Part shown: positions 25,831 to 35,937 of the stretch, one piece after another
How positions within the stretch are numbered: position 1 is the first letter of the stretch
Layout: each line of letters begins with the position of its first letter
Source: G963664835 sp965220775
Lineage (GTDB): Bacteria; Chloroflexota; UBA6077; FW602-bin22; JBCLEL01
DNA length: 64,000 bases
Reading direction: 5' to 3'
Assembly (NCBI GenBank): GCA_965220775.1
Contig: OZ244845.1
Coordinates: 3,472,001 to 3,536,000, forward strand
Program-made: the position numbers and the translations under genes
The notes under the pieces: model-generated
The model's database searches: none
What the model was told of the DNA's origin: nothing
What the model saw: only the letters and a program-made list of their open reading frames with translations

Positions 25831-26847
25831 TCAATTTCGCCAGGACAAGCCAGACTTGACATCGATATCCAGCTCGTTGGTCAATTTTGTCGACTGACTA
25901 AGAGAAAGCACTCCGCTCTTGAATACTCGTGCGGCGAAGAGTTCAAAACTGTCGCCGTCTTGACCCAAATAGATCATCACTTCGCCATCGGCAGACCAAG
26001 TCGGTGCCCTCTTCAAACCACCGCCGAAAAGTCGTTGCGCGCCAGAGCCGTCAGGAGCGGCCATCCAGATATTGTGTTCCTGATCTTCGCGAACGACAAA
26101 GGCTATATAATCGCCGCTCGGTGACCATGCTGGATCGTAGGCGCCGTCGGGCGTATTCGTGATCTGTATGGACTGTCCGGTATTCAAGTCCGCCACGAAG
26201 ATTTGGGTTGCGGTGCCTCTAGTACCGGTAAATGCGATCTTGTTACCATCGGGCGACCAAGTGGGAGTATCACCGCCGCCAGAACCTAGCGCAAAACCGT
26301 GAATCAATTGCGCCTGCCCTCCTCCGGCTGGTATGCGCCAAATTGAAAGATCGAATTGTGCAAGATCAGCAACGAATGCGATAGACCTGCCATCAGGCGA
26401 CCAAGCCGGAGAGCGGGCCCAGGATGAATCCTGCACCCTGTTAGGCGAAAGATTATTAGTCAATTGGTTGATGCGTTCGCCAAGGCCGTTCAGTAGCACC
26501 AGCTCCGAATGGTTGAGTCCCATCTCGACGGCAACCATCTGACGACCATCCGGTGAAACCCGCGGACTTTCGTATGTCGTCCCTTGACTAAACTGCTCGA
26601 TTGATCCACTTGACCAGCGAACTATGTAGTCGCCCACGATAAAATAGATACGGCCTCGAACCTCAAAATCCGGCGCCGGCCGATCGGGGGTAGGCGTGTG
26701 ATGCTCGGAGGCGCCGACATTGACGCCGTACGGCTTCACCACGCAACCAACCAGGAGAAATGCTACCGCTACTATCGCCACCAACCCAAGTGCGGCCGCC
26801 CGCAGAGCAGCCGGCAGCTGAATGCTCTTACGAAAATGGAGTGTCAA
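25831..26847 (-). CDS. Lipoprotein with TolB-like PD40 beta-propeller
   Basis: A 338-residue secreted protein. The signal sequence ends in a lipobox LLVGC (Cys about residue 35), so it should be anchored to the outer membrane-leaflet side of the cytoplasmic membrane. The rest holds at least four PD40 repeats (SPDGRQMVAVE, SPDGRSIAFVAD, SPDGNKIAFTG, SPSGDYIAFVV), forming a beta-propeller like the C-terminal domain of TolB. A proline-rich linker (HTPTPDRPAP) follows the lipidation site. It is the first gene of an operon with the M48 and FtsB-like genes. Function unknown; propellers usually bind proteins. Confidence 0.82.
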   Translation of the reverse strand: MTLHFRKSIQLPAALRAAALGLVAIVAVAFLLVGCVVKPYGVNVGASEHHTPTPDRPAPDFEVRGRIYFIVGDYIVRWSSGSIEQFSQGTTYESPRVSPDGRQMVAVEMGLNHSELVLLNGLGERINQLTNNLSPNRVQDSSWARSPAWSPDGRSIAFVADLAQFDLSIWRIPAGGGQAQLIHGFALGSGGGDTPTWSPDGNKIAFTGTRGTATQIFVADLNTGQSIQITNTPDGAYDPAWSPSGDYIAFVVREDQEHNIWMAAPDGSGAQRLFGGGLKRAPTWSADGEVMIYLGQDGDSFELFAARVFKSGVLSLSQSTKLTNELDIDVKSGLSWRN

Positions 26848-27045
26848 AAACTAGCAATCCTGTTGCTCTCAGATACCCCAACCTCAAATGGTCGGCTATC
26901 ATGACGACCTCTGGAGGCACGAGACGGGCGATAGCTTTCAGCGTGTCCTATCGGCATATGCATATAATCCAATAATCCATTCAGGTTCAGGCTACCAGTG
27001 CATAACGCATAAGAAAAGTGTCGTCCGGATACTGGGACTTAATAC

Positions 27046-28233
27046 GTGCAACAAAACTATCGTGAACGACGGCTTCGCAGGCTGCGTTCACACCTCGTCA
27101 CTCTTGGTCTGGTTCTGCTATCAATTGTTTCGTTCACCATCGGCGCCGTCAGCCTACTACAGCGTCCGAATATTCAACCTATAGATCCCGGACCTACGCC
27201 GGTGCAGACCAACTTGACGGCTTCCCAAACGCCGACACCGTCGCACGTAGACGCGAATATCACACCAAGCCCATCCCCGACACAAGCAACCGTTCAGCAG
27301 GCGACACCCGAACCCGACCCGCCGGTGGAGCCGAGCACGACCGGCCTACGACCGAACGAGTTGGGCGAGGTCATCATCTTGGAATATCACATAGTGGGCG
27401 ATGAGGAAGGTCGTTGGAGTCGGACGCATGCGAATTTCCGCCGCGATCTTGAGATGTTGTACGCGCAGGGATACCGACTCGTCAGCATCCTAGACTACCT
27501 TGACAATAATATCACCCTGGAAGCCGGCTTCACTCCGGTTGTCATCACGTTCGACGATTCCAACCGTTCCCAGTTCCAGTTGGTAATAGATCCCGACGGC
27601 AACTGGATGGCCGATCCCGACACAGCGGTAGGCGTGTTCGAGCAATTTATCAGAGACCATCCAGATTTCGGCCACTCGCTCACATTCAGCGTCCTGCCGG
27701 GGGCGGATCAACCGAATGATCTATTCGGGCAGGCTGACTTGACCGATGCACAACTGAATTACCTAGTAGAGCGGGGTCACGTTCTGGCAAGTCATACTCT
27801 ATGGCACGCAGACCTGGCTGGTCTTTCGAAAGGGGAAGTCGAAGAACAGTTGGGCCGCACCCAAGAGATGATCGAAGGTTGGGTTGAAGGATATCGCCTG
27901 CGGGTACTCACGTTGCCATATGGACAATACCCGGAGGACTTGGAGTGGGCTAAATCGGGGGTTTATGACGGTACAGAATACCGCCACGAAATGATATTGC
28001 AGGTCGGTGCGAATCCGGCGCCAGCGCCAAACCACGTCGACTTCGACCCCTACTACACTCCACGCGTTCAGGCGACGCAGGATGAAATCGACCGCGTATT
28101 CGGCCGTTTCGAACAGAATCCGGACGAGCGTTACGTCAGCGACGGTGATCCCAAAACGATCACGTTCCCTAACGGACTTAAGTCGCAGCTAAACGAAGCC
28201 ACAGTCGGCGAATTAACCCTGAGACCTTACTGA
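27046..28233 (+). CDS. Polysaccharide deacetylase (NodB homology domain), membrane-anchored
   Basis: A 395-residue protein. An N-terminal signal anchor (about residues 18-38) is followed by a ~50-residue Pro/Thr/Gln linker (TPTPSHVDANITPSPSPT), typical of cell-surface proteins in this phylum. The catalytic domain starts near residue 107: EYHIVGDEEG, then TFDD (catalytic base and metal Asp) and SHTLWHADL with the metal His pair. It removes acetyl groups from cell-wall or secreted polysaccharide. The start is GTG at 27046. It is a single gene between divergent and convergent neighbours. Confidence 0.85.
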   Translation: MQQNYRERRLRRLRSHLVTLGLVLLSIVSFTIGAVSLLQRPNIQPIDPGPTPVQTNLTASQTPTPSHVDANITPSPSPTQATVQQATPEPDPPVEPSTTGLRPNELGEVIILEYHIVGDEEGRWSRTHANFRRDLEMLYAQGYRLVSILDYLDNNITLEAGFTPVVITFDDSNRSQFQLVIDPDGNWMADPDTAVGVFEQFIRDHPDFGHSLTFSVLPGADQPNDLFGQADLTDAQLNYLVERGHVLASHTLWHADLAGLSKGEVEEQLGRTQEMIEGWVEGYRLRVLTLPYGQYPEDLEWAKSGVYDGTEYRHEMILQVGANPAPAPNHVDFDPYYTPRVQATQDEIDRVFGRFEQNPDERYVSDGDPKTITFPNGLKSQLNEATVGELTLRPY

Positions 28234-28321
28234 GAGATTCCAGAGGAGTTTCCACCAGCCGGCCGGACAGTCAGCCCAACAACTTGAGAACACCTCGATG
28301 GCCGCATCCGAGACTCGCTGA

Positions 28322-29293
28322 TTATTTCCACGCCACGCCTACCAACTCGTTGATGTCCTCCACGCCTTCGGCGGCTAGGAATGCTCCAAGACCCTCCACG
28401 ATCTCCAAGCTCGTTCTGGGGTTGAAGAAAGTTCCAGTGCCCACCTGTACCGCGCTGGCACCGGCCATTATGAACTGCAGAGCGTCCTCGGTATTGGAGA
28501 TACCCCCGATCCCGATGATCGGTACATCAACCGTCTGGGCTACTTCGTAAACAATTCGGACCGCAATAGGCCTGATCGCCGGCCCCGAGAGGCCGCCGGT
28601 GACGTTGGCCAGTACTGGCCGGCGCTGACCGAGGTCGATAGCCATCCCAGGAATCGTGTTGACGAGGCTGAGGGCATCGGCGCCCGCATTGGACACCGCC
28701 TCGGCGATCTCGACGATATCGGTTACATTGGGCGACAGCTTTACAAGCAGAGGTATGTCGATCATCTGGCGGACTTCGCCTGTCACCTCCGCCGCTGACT
28801 CTTTGTTTAAGCCGAACTGGTCGCCCTCCGAGTCCACGTTCGGACACGAGATGTTGAGCTCAATTGCGGCGACGCCGGCTGTTTCTGCAAGTCGACTCGA
28901 GACTTCAACGTACTCGTCAATCGTAAAGCCGGCTACGTTTACGACTACTGGCGTCGACCATCTGGCCCAAATTGGGCACTTGTCGCGGATCGCTGCTTCC
29001 AATCCAATATTCTGCAGGCCGATCGCATTCAACATGCCGGCAGGCGTCTCGGCTATGCGCTGCTGCGAGTTTCCGCTGCGAGGTCGCAGGGTGATCGCCT
29101 TGGACACGACTGCGCCCAAGACGCTTACATCTATGATGCTAGAGTATTCCGTGCCGTAGCCAAAAGTTCCGGATGCAGTCATGACCGGGTTCTTGAGCTT
29201 CAAGCCCAACGGTTGTTTTGGCGCGAGCTCAACCTCCAGAATGGGACTCGGTCTGACGTCGGTCAAGCTTGTGCGTCCAGATCCGGCTACCAC
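28322..29293 (-). CDS. pyrD: Dihydroorotate dehydrogenase, class 1B catalytic subunit
   Basis: Oxidises dihydroorotate to orotate; type 1B works as PyrD2-PyrK2 with NAD+. The FMN-binding start NPVMTASGTFGYGTEY and the substrate loop NISCPNVDSEGDQFG (with the 1B-type catalytic Cys) are present. The C-terminal phosphate-binding region IIGIGGISNTEDALQFIMAGASAVQVGT is complete. The start is GTG at 29293, because AAGGAG lies five bases upstream; the open frame to 29392 runs inside pyrK. It is 323 residues, with a 7-bp overlap with pyrK. It is the last gene of the UMP operon. Confidence 0.94.
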   Translation of the reverse strand: MVAGSGRTSLTDVRPSPILEVELAPKQPLGLKLKNPVMTASGTFGYGTEYSSIIDVSVLGAVVSKAITLRPRSGNSQQRIAETPAGMLNAIGLQNIGLEAAIRDKCPIWARWSTPVVVNVAGFTIDEYVEVSSRLAETAGVAAIELNISCPNVDSEGDQFGLNKESAAEVTGEVRQMIDIPLLVKLSPNVTDIVEIAEAVSNAGADALSLVNTIPGMAIDLGQRRPVLANVTGGLSGPAIRPIAVRIVYEVAQTVDVPIIGIGGISNTEDALQFIMAGASAVQVGTGTFFNPRTSLEIVEGLGAFLAAEGVEDINELVGVAWK

Positions 29294-30069
29294 AACATCT
29301 CCTTGATGTCGAAGACAGGACCATCTCGGCACACCCGTTGAGGACCACCGCGGGTACCGATGACACAACCGAGACAAACCCCCATCGCGCAACCCATTCG
29401 CTCCTCCATCGCAATCTGGATTTCCAGGCCGGCCGTGAACTCAACCCGTTTCATCGCCTTGAGCATCGGGACCGGGCCGCACGCGAACACCTGGTCTGGC
29501 CAATCCAGGAAGTCGTTCAAATTATCTGTGACAAACCCGCTGCGACCGGCGCTACCATCATCTGTAGACACAATGTAGTCAACCTGAGCCGGAAGCAAAT
29601 TCGATGGATAGACTCGTTCGGCATTTCGGTAGCCGGCGACTATCGTCACATCGCGGTTCTTCTCTACCGCCTCCTCGGACAACGCAACCAGAGGAACCAC
29701 GCCAACACCACCGCCCACCATGAGTAGACGTTGACTTCGCGGCCGGACCTCGAATGGTCGACCAAGAGGACCGAGCACATCGACCATTTCACCGGGCGCG
29801 ATTCTAGACAGCAGATCCGTGCCTTGACCAACGACCTCATATAGTACGTCCAGCTCATCCGGTGCGAGGGTAGTCGCCGAATTACTGCGCCGAGTACGCA
29901 GAACACTCAACGGCCGGCGGAGAAGCGGATCATATTGGTCAGTGCAACGAAGGTGAAGAAACTGGCCCGGACGGACGTGCGGCGCGATCTCCGGAGTATG
30001 GATTTCCATCACGTAGGTGTGTTCGGCGACCAGGTAGTTTGCCTTTACTTCGGCGAACAACTGTTTCAT
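29287..30069 (-). CDS. pyrK: Dihydroorotate dehydrogenase electron transfer subunit
   Basis: A 260-residue FAD/[2Fe-2S] subunit that passes electrons from PyrD to NAD+. It has the ferredoxin-reductase-like FAD motif (RRPLSV), an NAD-binding GGGVGVVPL, VFACGPVPML, and the C-terminal cysteine cluster CAMGVCLGC plus a later CR for the iron-sulfur centre. Order and spacing match PyrK of Firmicutes and Chloroflexota. It lies 24 bp after carB. Confidence 0.93.
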   Translation of the reverse strand: MKQLFAEVKANYLVAEHTYVMEIHTPEIAPHVRPGQFLHLRCTDQYDPLLRRPLSVLRTRRSNSATTLAPDELDVLYEVVGQGTDLLSRIAPGEMVDVLGPLGRPFEVRPRSQRLLMVGGGVGVVPLVALSEEAVEKNRDVTIVAGYRNAERVYPSNLLPAQVDYIVSTDDGSAGRSGFVTDNLNDFLDWPDQVFACGPVPMLKAMKRVEFTAGLEIQIAMEERMGCAMGVCLGCVIGTRGGPQRVCRDGPVFDIKEMLW

Positions 30070-30093
30070 TTTTTCAGCATCATGAGAACCAGC

Positions 30094-33000
30094 CTACACA
30101 GTGGTTCCTGAACTCGCCGCCGCATTGGCTACGACATGGTGGGTAGTCAGGTATTCGCCGACGGGAAGGACTTCATAGCGGCTAGGCGGTGCGATCAGCG
30201 ACTCCACGGCCGCCTTGAAGGTGTCGATACTGGTGAAGCAAGGGAGTCCTCTCTCAGTTGCTGACCGCCGGATTGCGATCCCATCTTGCAACGTGGTACG
30301 ACCACCGGTTACTGTGTTCAACACACCATGGACCAGGTCCTGCTCGATTATGTCGACGACATTAGGATGGCCTTCGCGGAGTTTCTTGGTCACCATTTCA
30401 ACGGCTAGGCCCATCGACCGGATCATCGCCGCGGTACCCTCCGTGGCATACAGGCCGTAACCAATCTCGGCGAGTCGCCGGATATAAGGTTCTACTTCCG
30501 CTTTGTCACGATCGGCCACACTCAACAGCACCGATCCCTTCGGAGGCAACATCAAACCCGCGGCCATCAGGCACTTGGTCATGGCCGGGACGAAATGTCG
30601 ATCGATTCCCATGACCTCACCTGTAGACTTCATCTCCGGTCCTAGCGACGTATCCACGCCAACCAACTTCGCCATTGAAAAGACGGGCGCTTTTATGGCA
30701 ACGAGGTCTTGCGGGCTCCTCAGCCCGGAACTATAACCCTGCTTATTCAAGCTAATTCCCAGCATAACTTTGGTGGCCACCTCGATCATCGGAACACCTG
30801 TAATCTTAGAAAGGAACGGGACGGTCCTGCTAGCGCGGGGGTTAACCTCAAGGACGTAAACCTCGCCCTGATAGATGACGTACTGAACGTTCATTAGGCC
30901 CTCAACGCCCAACGCTCGTCCTATCTTGACGGTATAACCAATGATCGTCTGAACGTCTCGTTCGCTCAGATTGATCCCCGGATAAACCGCCATGCTGTCG
31001 CCACTATGAACGCCTGCCCGCTCTATGTGCTCCATAACCCCGGGGATGAATACGTCGCGACCGTCACAGATCGCGTCAGCCTCCACCTCTTTGCCTTCCA
31101 AGTACTTGTCGACCAAAATGGGGTGTGAAGAGGAGAATTGGGCTGCGGCGGTGACGTAGCGGCGTAACTCATCATGGCTGTTTACTATCTCCATTGCCCG
31201 ACCACCCAGCACGTAGGACGGCCTTACCAACACCGGGTAACCTATCCTCTCAGCCACCCGCACCGCGTCCTCGACGTTATTAACCGCTCCCCCCGGCGGC
31301 TGCGGGATACCTAGCCTTTGGAGAAAGTCCTCGAAGCGCCGCCGGTCCTCGGCCAAGTCAATTGAATCAACGTTCGAGCCGATGATCGAGCCTCCGTTCC
31401 TCGACAACGATTCAGCCAAGTTTATTGCCGTTTGTCCACCAAACTGGACTATGGCCGGCGTCAGTTCGAGCTTTTCGTTTTCTAGGACGTCCCGAACCGC
31501 CTCTTCGTCCAGAGGTTCGAAGTAGAGGCGATCGGAAGTGTCGAAGTCAGTGCTTACTGTTTCAGGATTGGAGTTGAGCATCAAACTACTGGAACCCGCC
31601 TCCTGCAGAGCCCAGGCAGAGTGGACACTACAGTAGTCGAACTCTATGCCTTGGCCTATTCGGATCGGCCCGGAACCAATTACGACCGCCTTTGGCGCTG
31701 GCAGAGGCGGCGCCTCGTTTTCCATCTCATAGGTTGAGTAGAAATAGGCGGTGCCGGCTTCAAATTCTGCCGAGCATGTGTCTACCATCTTGTACACCGG
31801 TTCGATTCCCCAAGCCTTCCGAGTAGCTCGGACCTGCTCCGGCAACATATCCGCCAGCATCGCTATCTGAGAATCAGCGAATCCGTAACGCTTTGCTTGT
31901 CTCATCAGATCGGGGATCATCCGCTCGGAAAGCAGTTGGCGCTCCATTTGGACCAGAACTGACAGCCGGCGGACAAACCAGGAGTCGATCCGACTTCGGC
32001 GATGAATCTCATCAACCGTTGCGCCGCGGCGTAGAGCGGCCATCAGCGCCCATAGCCGCAGATCGTTCGGCACATCGATAGCCCGCCAGAGATCATTTGT
32101 GATCGCAGATCCGTTTGCACTGGACCAACCAGGATCCTCCCAAAGCAGGCTCTTACCTCCCAATTCCAAGCTGCGAACGGCCTTTTGCAAACTCGCCTCA
32201 AAGCACCGATCTATCGCCATTACCTCGCCGGTGGCTTTCATCTGAGTTCCCACCGTGCGGTCTCCATAGGGAAACTTATCAAACGGCCAACGAGGTATCT
32301 TCACTACGCAATAGTCCAGAGTCGGTTCGAACGCTGCCGTCGTCTTGCCAGTGACAGCGTTGACGATCTCGTCGAGCCGGCGGCCAACAGCGATCCTGGC
32401 GGCAACCCGGGCAATGGGATAACCGGTAGCCTTCGACGCCAGTGCTGATGAGCGGCTCACCCTCGGATTCACCTCGATCACGAAGTAGCGGTCGGAATCT
32501 GGATCCAGAGCAAACTGAATGTTGCAGCCACCTTCAACGCCTAAGGCTCGAATGATTTTGATCGAGGCGGTACGGAGCAATTGGTATTGTTTGTCCGAAA
32601 GGGTCTGACTTGGCGCCACGACGATGGAATCGCCGGTGTGGACGCCCATAGGATCGAAGTTCTCCATGTTGCAGATTGTGACGCAGTTGTCGGCAGCGTC
32701 GCGCATCACCTCATACTCGATTTCCTTCCAGCCGGCAACGCTCTGCTCCAGCAGAATCTGCCCTATAGGACTCGCCTGGAGACCACGCTGTACTAGGCCT
32801 TCGTACTCCTCCATCGTGCGGGCAATGCCTCCACCAGTTCCACCGAGCGTATACGCGGGTCTGACGATGAGAGGAAGTGAATGAGCACCGAGGAGCTCCA
32901 GGGCATTCTTGCGACTGTAGGTAGAAGCGCTCGGCAGCACGGGCTCCCCGATATCTTGCAGCAACTGCTTGAACAAGTCCCGGTCTTCGGCATTTCTTAT

Positions 33001-33366
33001 GGCAGCAAGCGGCGTACCGAGCAGGCGGACTCCGTAACGGTCCAAAAGGCCGGCGTCGGCAATCTCCACGGCAAGATTCAGGCCGGTTTGCCCTCCCAGA
33101 GTCGGTAGAATCCCGTCCGGCCGCTCACGTTCGATGATCCGGCCGATGACTTCGACCGTGAGCGGCTCTATGTACACTGTGTCCGCGATTCCCTGATCGG
33201 TCATTATCGTCGCAGGATTAGAGTTGACTAGGACCGAATGGACACCCTCTTCACGGAGGGCCTTGCAAGCCTGGGTGCCGGCGTAATCAAACTCTGCAGC
33301 CTGGCCGATGATTATCGGGCCGGAGCCGATCACCAGCACCTTCCTGATAGCCGGATCGCTCACCAC
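30094..33366 (-). CDS. carB: Carbamoyl-phosphate synthase large subunit
   Basis: Makes carbamoyl phosphate from ammonia (channelled from CarA), bicarbonate and 2 ATP. It holds two homologous ATP-grasp halves: the first starts KVLVIGSGPIIIGQAAEFDYAG, the second about residue 560 (AVVIGSGPIRIGQGIEFDYC). A methylglyoxal-synthase-like allosteric domain forms the C-terminus. Length 1090 residues from GTG at 33366, chosen because GGAGG lies six bases upstream; an ATG at 33411 is also open. It lies within the pyrimidine operon, directly after carA. Confidence 0.95.
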   Translation of the reverse strand: MVSDPAIRKVLVIGSGPIIIGQAAEFDYAGTQACKALREEGVHSVLVNSNPATIMTDQGIADTVYIEPLTVEVIGRIIERERPDGILPTLGGQTGLNLAVEIADAGLLDRYGVRLLGTPLAAIRNAEDRDLFKQLLQDIGEPVLPSASTYSRKNALELLGAHSLPLIVRPAYTLGGTGGGIARTMEEYEGLVQRGLQASPIGQILLEQSVAGWKEIEYEVMRDAADNCVTICNMENFDPMGVHTGDSIVVAPSQTLSDKQYQLLRTASIKIIRALGVEGGCNIQFALDPDSDRYFVIEVNPRVSRSSALASKATGYPIARVAARIAVGRRLDEIVNAVTGKTTAAFEPTLDYCVVKIPRWPFDKFPYGDRTVGTQMKATGEVMAIDRCFEASLQKAVRSLELGGKSLLWEDPGWSSANGSAITNDLWRAIDVPNDLRLWALMAALRRGATVDEIHRRSRIDSWFVRRLSVLVQMERQLLSERMIPDLMRQAKRYGFADSQIAMLADMLPEQVRATRKAWGIEPVYKMVDTCSAEFEAGTAYFYSTYEMENEAPPLPAPKAVVIGSGPIRIGQGIEFDYCSVHSAWALQEAGSSSLMLNSNPETVSTDFDTSDRLYFEPLDEEAVRDVLENEKLELTPAIVQFGGQTAINLAESLSRNGGSIIGSNVDSIDLAEDRRRFEDFLQRLGIPQPPGGAVNNVEDAVRVAERIGYPVLVRPSYVLGGRAMEIVNSHDELRRYVTAAAQFSSSHPILVDKYLEGKEVEADAICDGRDVFIPGVMEHIERAGVHSGDSMAVYPGINLSERDVQTIIGYTVKIGRALGVEGLMNVQYVIYQGEVYVLEVNPRASRTVPFLSKITGVPMIEVATKVMLGISLNKQGYSSGLRSPQDLVAIKAPVFSMAKLVGVDTSLGPEMKSTGEVMGIDRHFVPAMTKCLMAAGLMLPPKGSVLLSVADRDKAEVEPYIRRLAEIGYGLYATEGTAAMIRSMGLAVEMVTKKLREGHPNVVDIIEQDLVHGVLNTVTGGRTTLQDGIAIRRSATERGLPCFTSIDTFKAAVESLIAPPSRYEVLPVGEYLTTHHVVANAAASSGTTV

Positions 33367-33448
33367 ATCCGACCTCCACAGATCACGTTGGATAGCAGGC
33401 GGTTCACGCATGACCTGTTGGCTCGTTCTTGAGGACTACTGATCAAGA

Positions 33449-34585
33449 TCAATTTCCAGTGTCGGACTTTGATCTCGTCGCCGCGGCCATCTCCAAGAAA
33501 TGGTCGAAGAGATATTGATTGTCCTGTGGGCCAGGGGAGCCTTCTGGATGGTACTGCACCGAAAACACAGGTCGGTCACGATGAGCCAATCCTTCGACCG
33601 AGCCATCGTTCAGGTTTGTCTTCGAGACGACGAAGCCACTATCGGCCGGAATCGAGTCGCGGTCCACCTGGAACTCATGATTCTGCGAGGTAATAGAAAC
33701 GACGCCCGAGGCTAGGTCCTTCACTGGATGATTTGCGCCATGGTGACCATACTTGAGGCGGCTAGTCGTCGCGCCGATCGCGAGACCGAGAAGCTGATGC
33801 CCCAAGCATATCCCGAATATTGGGAGATCACTATCTATCAGGCTGCGAAGGGTGGCGATAGGTGCGTGCAGATTTGCTGGATCGCCTGGTCCGTTCGACA
33901 CAACAACACCGGCCGGATGCAGAGCCATTATTTCTTCATGAGTCGCCATATGGGACACAACGATTGGCCGGACGGCACGACGCAACAGCGAGCGGATGAT
34001 ATTCCATTTGATACCGCAGTCCACCACTACGATTCGTGGCGTCTGTTCTCCCTGGCCCGGTTCATATTCAAGGCCGGCCAACGCCCCGACAGTGTCACCG
34101 ACAGCGTCGATCTGACTCACGCTCGGCACCGCCTGTGCCATCGCAATCATCTCTTCGGGCGATTCCCTACGCTCGCCCTGCAGCAAAACTCCGCGCATCG
34201 TACCTGAGGTTCGGATCCGCCTGGTGAGCGCACGGGTATCCACACCACTGACCGCCGGAACGCCCGCTTTCTCCAGCATCTCGCCGAGTGATCCCTCAGC
34301 GTAACAGTTTGAGTAGTCTTCGTAATACTCACGTACGATCAAGCCGGCAACCCAAGGCACCGCCGATTCACGGTCGCGGCCGGTGACGCCATAGTTTCCG
34401 ATCAATGGGTAGGTCATCACCACCATCTGTCCGCGATAAGAGGCATCGGTACAGATCTCCTGGTAGCCGGTCATACTAGTGTTGAACACAACCTCGGCGG
34501 AACCGTCGCTTGGGTGGCCGAACCCGTATCCCCTGTGGAAGCTGCCATCCTCCAATACCAGTACAGCCGGACGACGTTCGCTCAC
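33449..34585 (-). CDS. carA: Carbamoyl-phosphate synthase small subunit (glutaminase)
   Basis: Hydrolyses glutamine to supply ammonia to CarB. The class I glutamine amidotransferase domain has the catalytic Cys in FGICLGHQLLGLA and His/Glu in QYHPEGSPGPQD; the N-terminal CarA domain starts PAVLVLEDGSFHRGYGFG. The start is GTG at 34585, overlapping the pyrC stop (GTGA); this gives 378 residues, the usual size. The longer open frame to 34741 would lie within pyrC. Confidence 0.95.
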   Translation of the reverse strand: MSERRPAVLVLEDGSFHRGYGFGHPSDGSAEVVFNTSMTGYQEICTDASYRGQMVVMTYPLIGNYGVTGRDRESAVPWVAGLIVREYYEDYSNCYAEGSLGEMLEKAGVPAVSGVDTRALTRRIRTSGTMRGVLLQGERRESPEEMIAMAQAVPSVSQIDAVGDTVGALAGLEYEPGQGEQTPRIVVVDCGIKWNIIRSLLRRAVRPIVVSHMATHEEIMALHPAGVVVSNGPGDPANLHAPIATLRSLIDSDLPIFGICLGHQLLGLAIGATTSRLKYGHHGANHPVKDLASGVVSITSQNHEFQVDRDSIPADSGFVVSKTNLNDGSVEGLAHRDRPVFSVQYHPEGSPGPQDNQYLFDHFLEMAAATRSKSDTGN

Positions 34586-35937
34586 GTCTCGGCCCCTACC
34601 AGGCTTCGCTTGACCAATTTCTCGTCCGTATGAACCACCTTGCCAGCTACCGCGGTTGCGAGTACTTTGCCAACCAATCGTTGACCGACCAGCGGTGTGT
34701 TCTTGCCCTTGGAGTACATCTTGCTTTCGTCGAGTGTCCACTGCGCGGAGGGATCGATTATCGCCACATCGCCTTCGTCTCCCACCGCCAATCGGCCGGC
34801 CGGCAATCCGTAGACGCGAGCCGGATCAGTGGTCATTCTTGAGACCACCAACCGAATGTCGAGCTCGCCGGTGTGGACCAAGCGTAACAGAGCGGAAAGA
34901 GCGGTCTCGAAGCCGGATATGCCGAATGCGGCGAGGCCATACTCGCAGAGTTTGTCCGGACTAGCGTGAGGAGCGTGGTCGGTCGCTATTAGGTCCAGAG
35001 TTCCATCCTTGAGGCCTTCGACCAGTGCCCGCCTATCCTCCTCGCTACGCAACGGCGGATTGACTTTGGTGGCCGTATCGTATGGCGCGGCGACCTGCCC
35101 GTCCCACCTTTGGCCGGCAACCCAATCGTCGGTCATAGTAAGGTGATGGGGCATAACCTCGGCGGAGACCGGAGCACCCTGATCCTTGGCCCAACGCACC
35201 AACTCGACCCCACGGGCAGTAGTCACGTGACAGAGATGAAGCCGGCCGCCGGTTTGTAGGGAGAGGAGCAGATCACGGGCGACCATGGCTTCCTCGCCAA
35301 CAGCGGGCCAGCCCTTCAACCCCAATTGCCAAGAGACTTTTCCTTCGTGCATGAGGCCGCCGGATGTTAGGTGAGAATCCTCGCAATGGGGCGAGATTGG
35401 CAACCCCGTGAGCTTAGCGTATTCCAATGCGCGCCGCATCAGTTCGCTGTTCATCACCGGCATACCGTCGTCGGAGAACGCGACCGCGCCGGCCTCAGCC
35501 AACTCAGTCATATCGACCAGCCTCTTGCCGGCCATTCCGCGGCTGATGCAGGCGACCTGGCGAACACGTACCGCTGCGGTGGCCTTGGCAGTGCGATGAA
35601 CGTATTCCAATCCAGCAACCGAGTCGATCGGCGGGGTCGTGTTGGCCATCGCGCAAATGGTGGTGAAACCGCCGGCCGCGGCCGCACGCGCGCCGGTGGC
35701 AATTGTCTCTTTGTGCTCTTGGCCCGGATCACGAAGATGGCTATGGACGTCGACGAACCCTGGCACAACAATCAATCCGGCGGCATCGATTACGGAGAGA
35801 CGGTCTGTCGAATCCAAGCGGATGGCCTGGCTCACCGCTGCCACCCTGCCATCCTCGACCAGCAGATCGCCGGTCAGATCCGAGCCTCGCGCCACATCGA
35901 TAATCCGGCCGCCTCGGACAAGCAAGTCTGCCATCAT
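34582..35937 (-). CDS. pyrC: Dihydroorotase
   Basis: A 451-residue type I dihydroorotase that cyclises carbamoyl-aspartate. Zinc-binding start: DVHSHLRDPGQEHKE (HxH). Later motifs: SPHCEDSHLTSGG, LHLCHVTTARGVEL and ATDHAPHASPDK (catalytic Asp). The carboxylated Lys is replaced by the type seen in class I enzymes with an extra His, which I cannot assign without alignment. The start ATG overlaps the pyrB stop (ATGA). It is coupled to carA downstream. Confidence 0.94.
   Translation of the reverse strand: MMADLLVRGGRIIDVARGSDLTGDLLVEDGRVAAVSQAIRLDSTDRLSVIDAAGLIVVPGFVDVHSHLRDPGQEHKETIATGARAAAAGGFTTICAMANTTPPIDSVAGLEYVHRTAKATAAVRVRQVACISRGMAGKRLVDMTELAEAGAVAFSDDGMPVMNSELMRRALEYAKLTGLPISPHCEDSHLTSGGLMHEGKVSWQLGLKGWPAVGEEAMVARDLLLSLQTGGRLHLCHVTTARGVELVRWAKDQGAPVSAEVMPHHLTMTDDWVAGQRWDGQVAAPYDTATKVNPPLRSEEDRRALVEGLKDGTLDLIATDHAPHASPDKLCEYGLAAFGISGFETALSALLRLVHTGELDIRLVVSRMTTDPARVYGLPAGRLAVGDEGDVAIIDPSAQWTLDESKMYSKGKNTPLVGQRLVGKVLATAVAGKVVHTDEKLVKRSLVGAET

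Noticed and set aside
33366..33411. carB start at 33411
   Set aside because: The GTG at 33366 has GGAGG at ideal distance; the ATG at 33411 has no such site, though it cannot be fully excluded.
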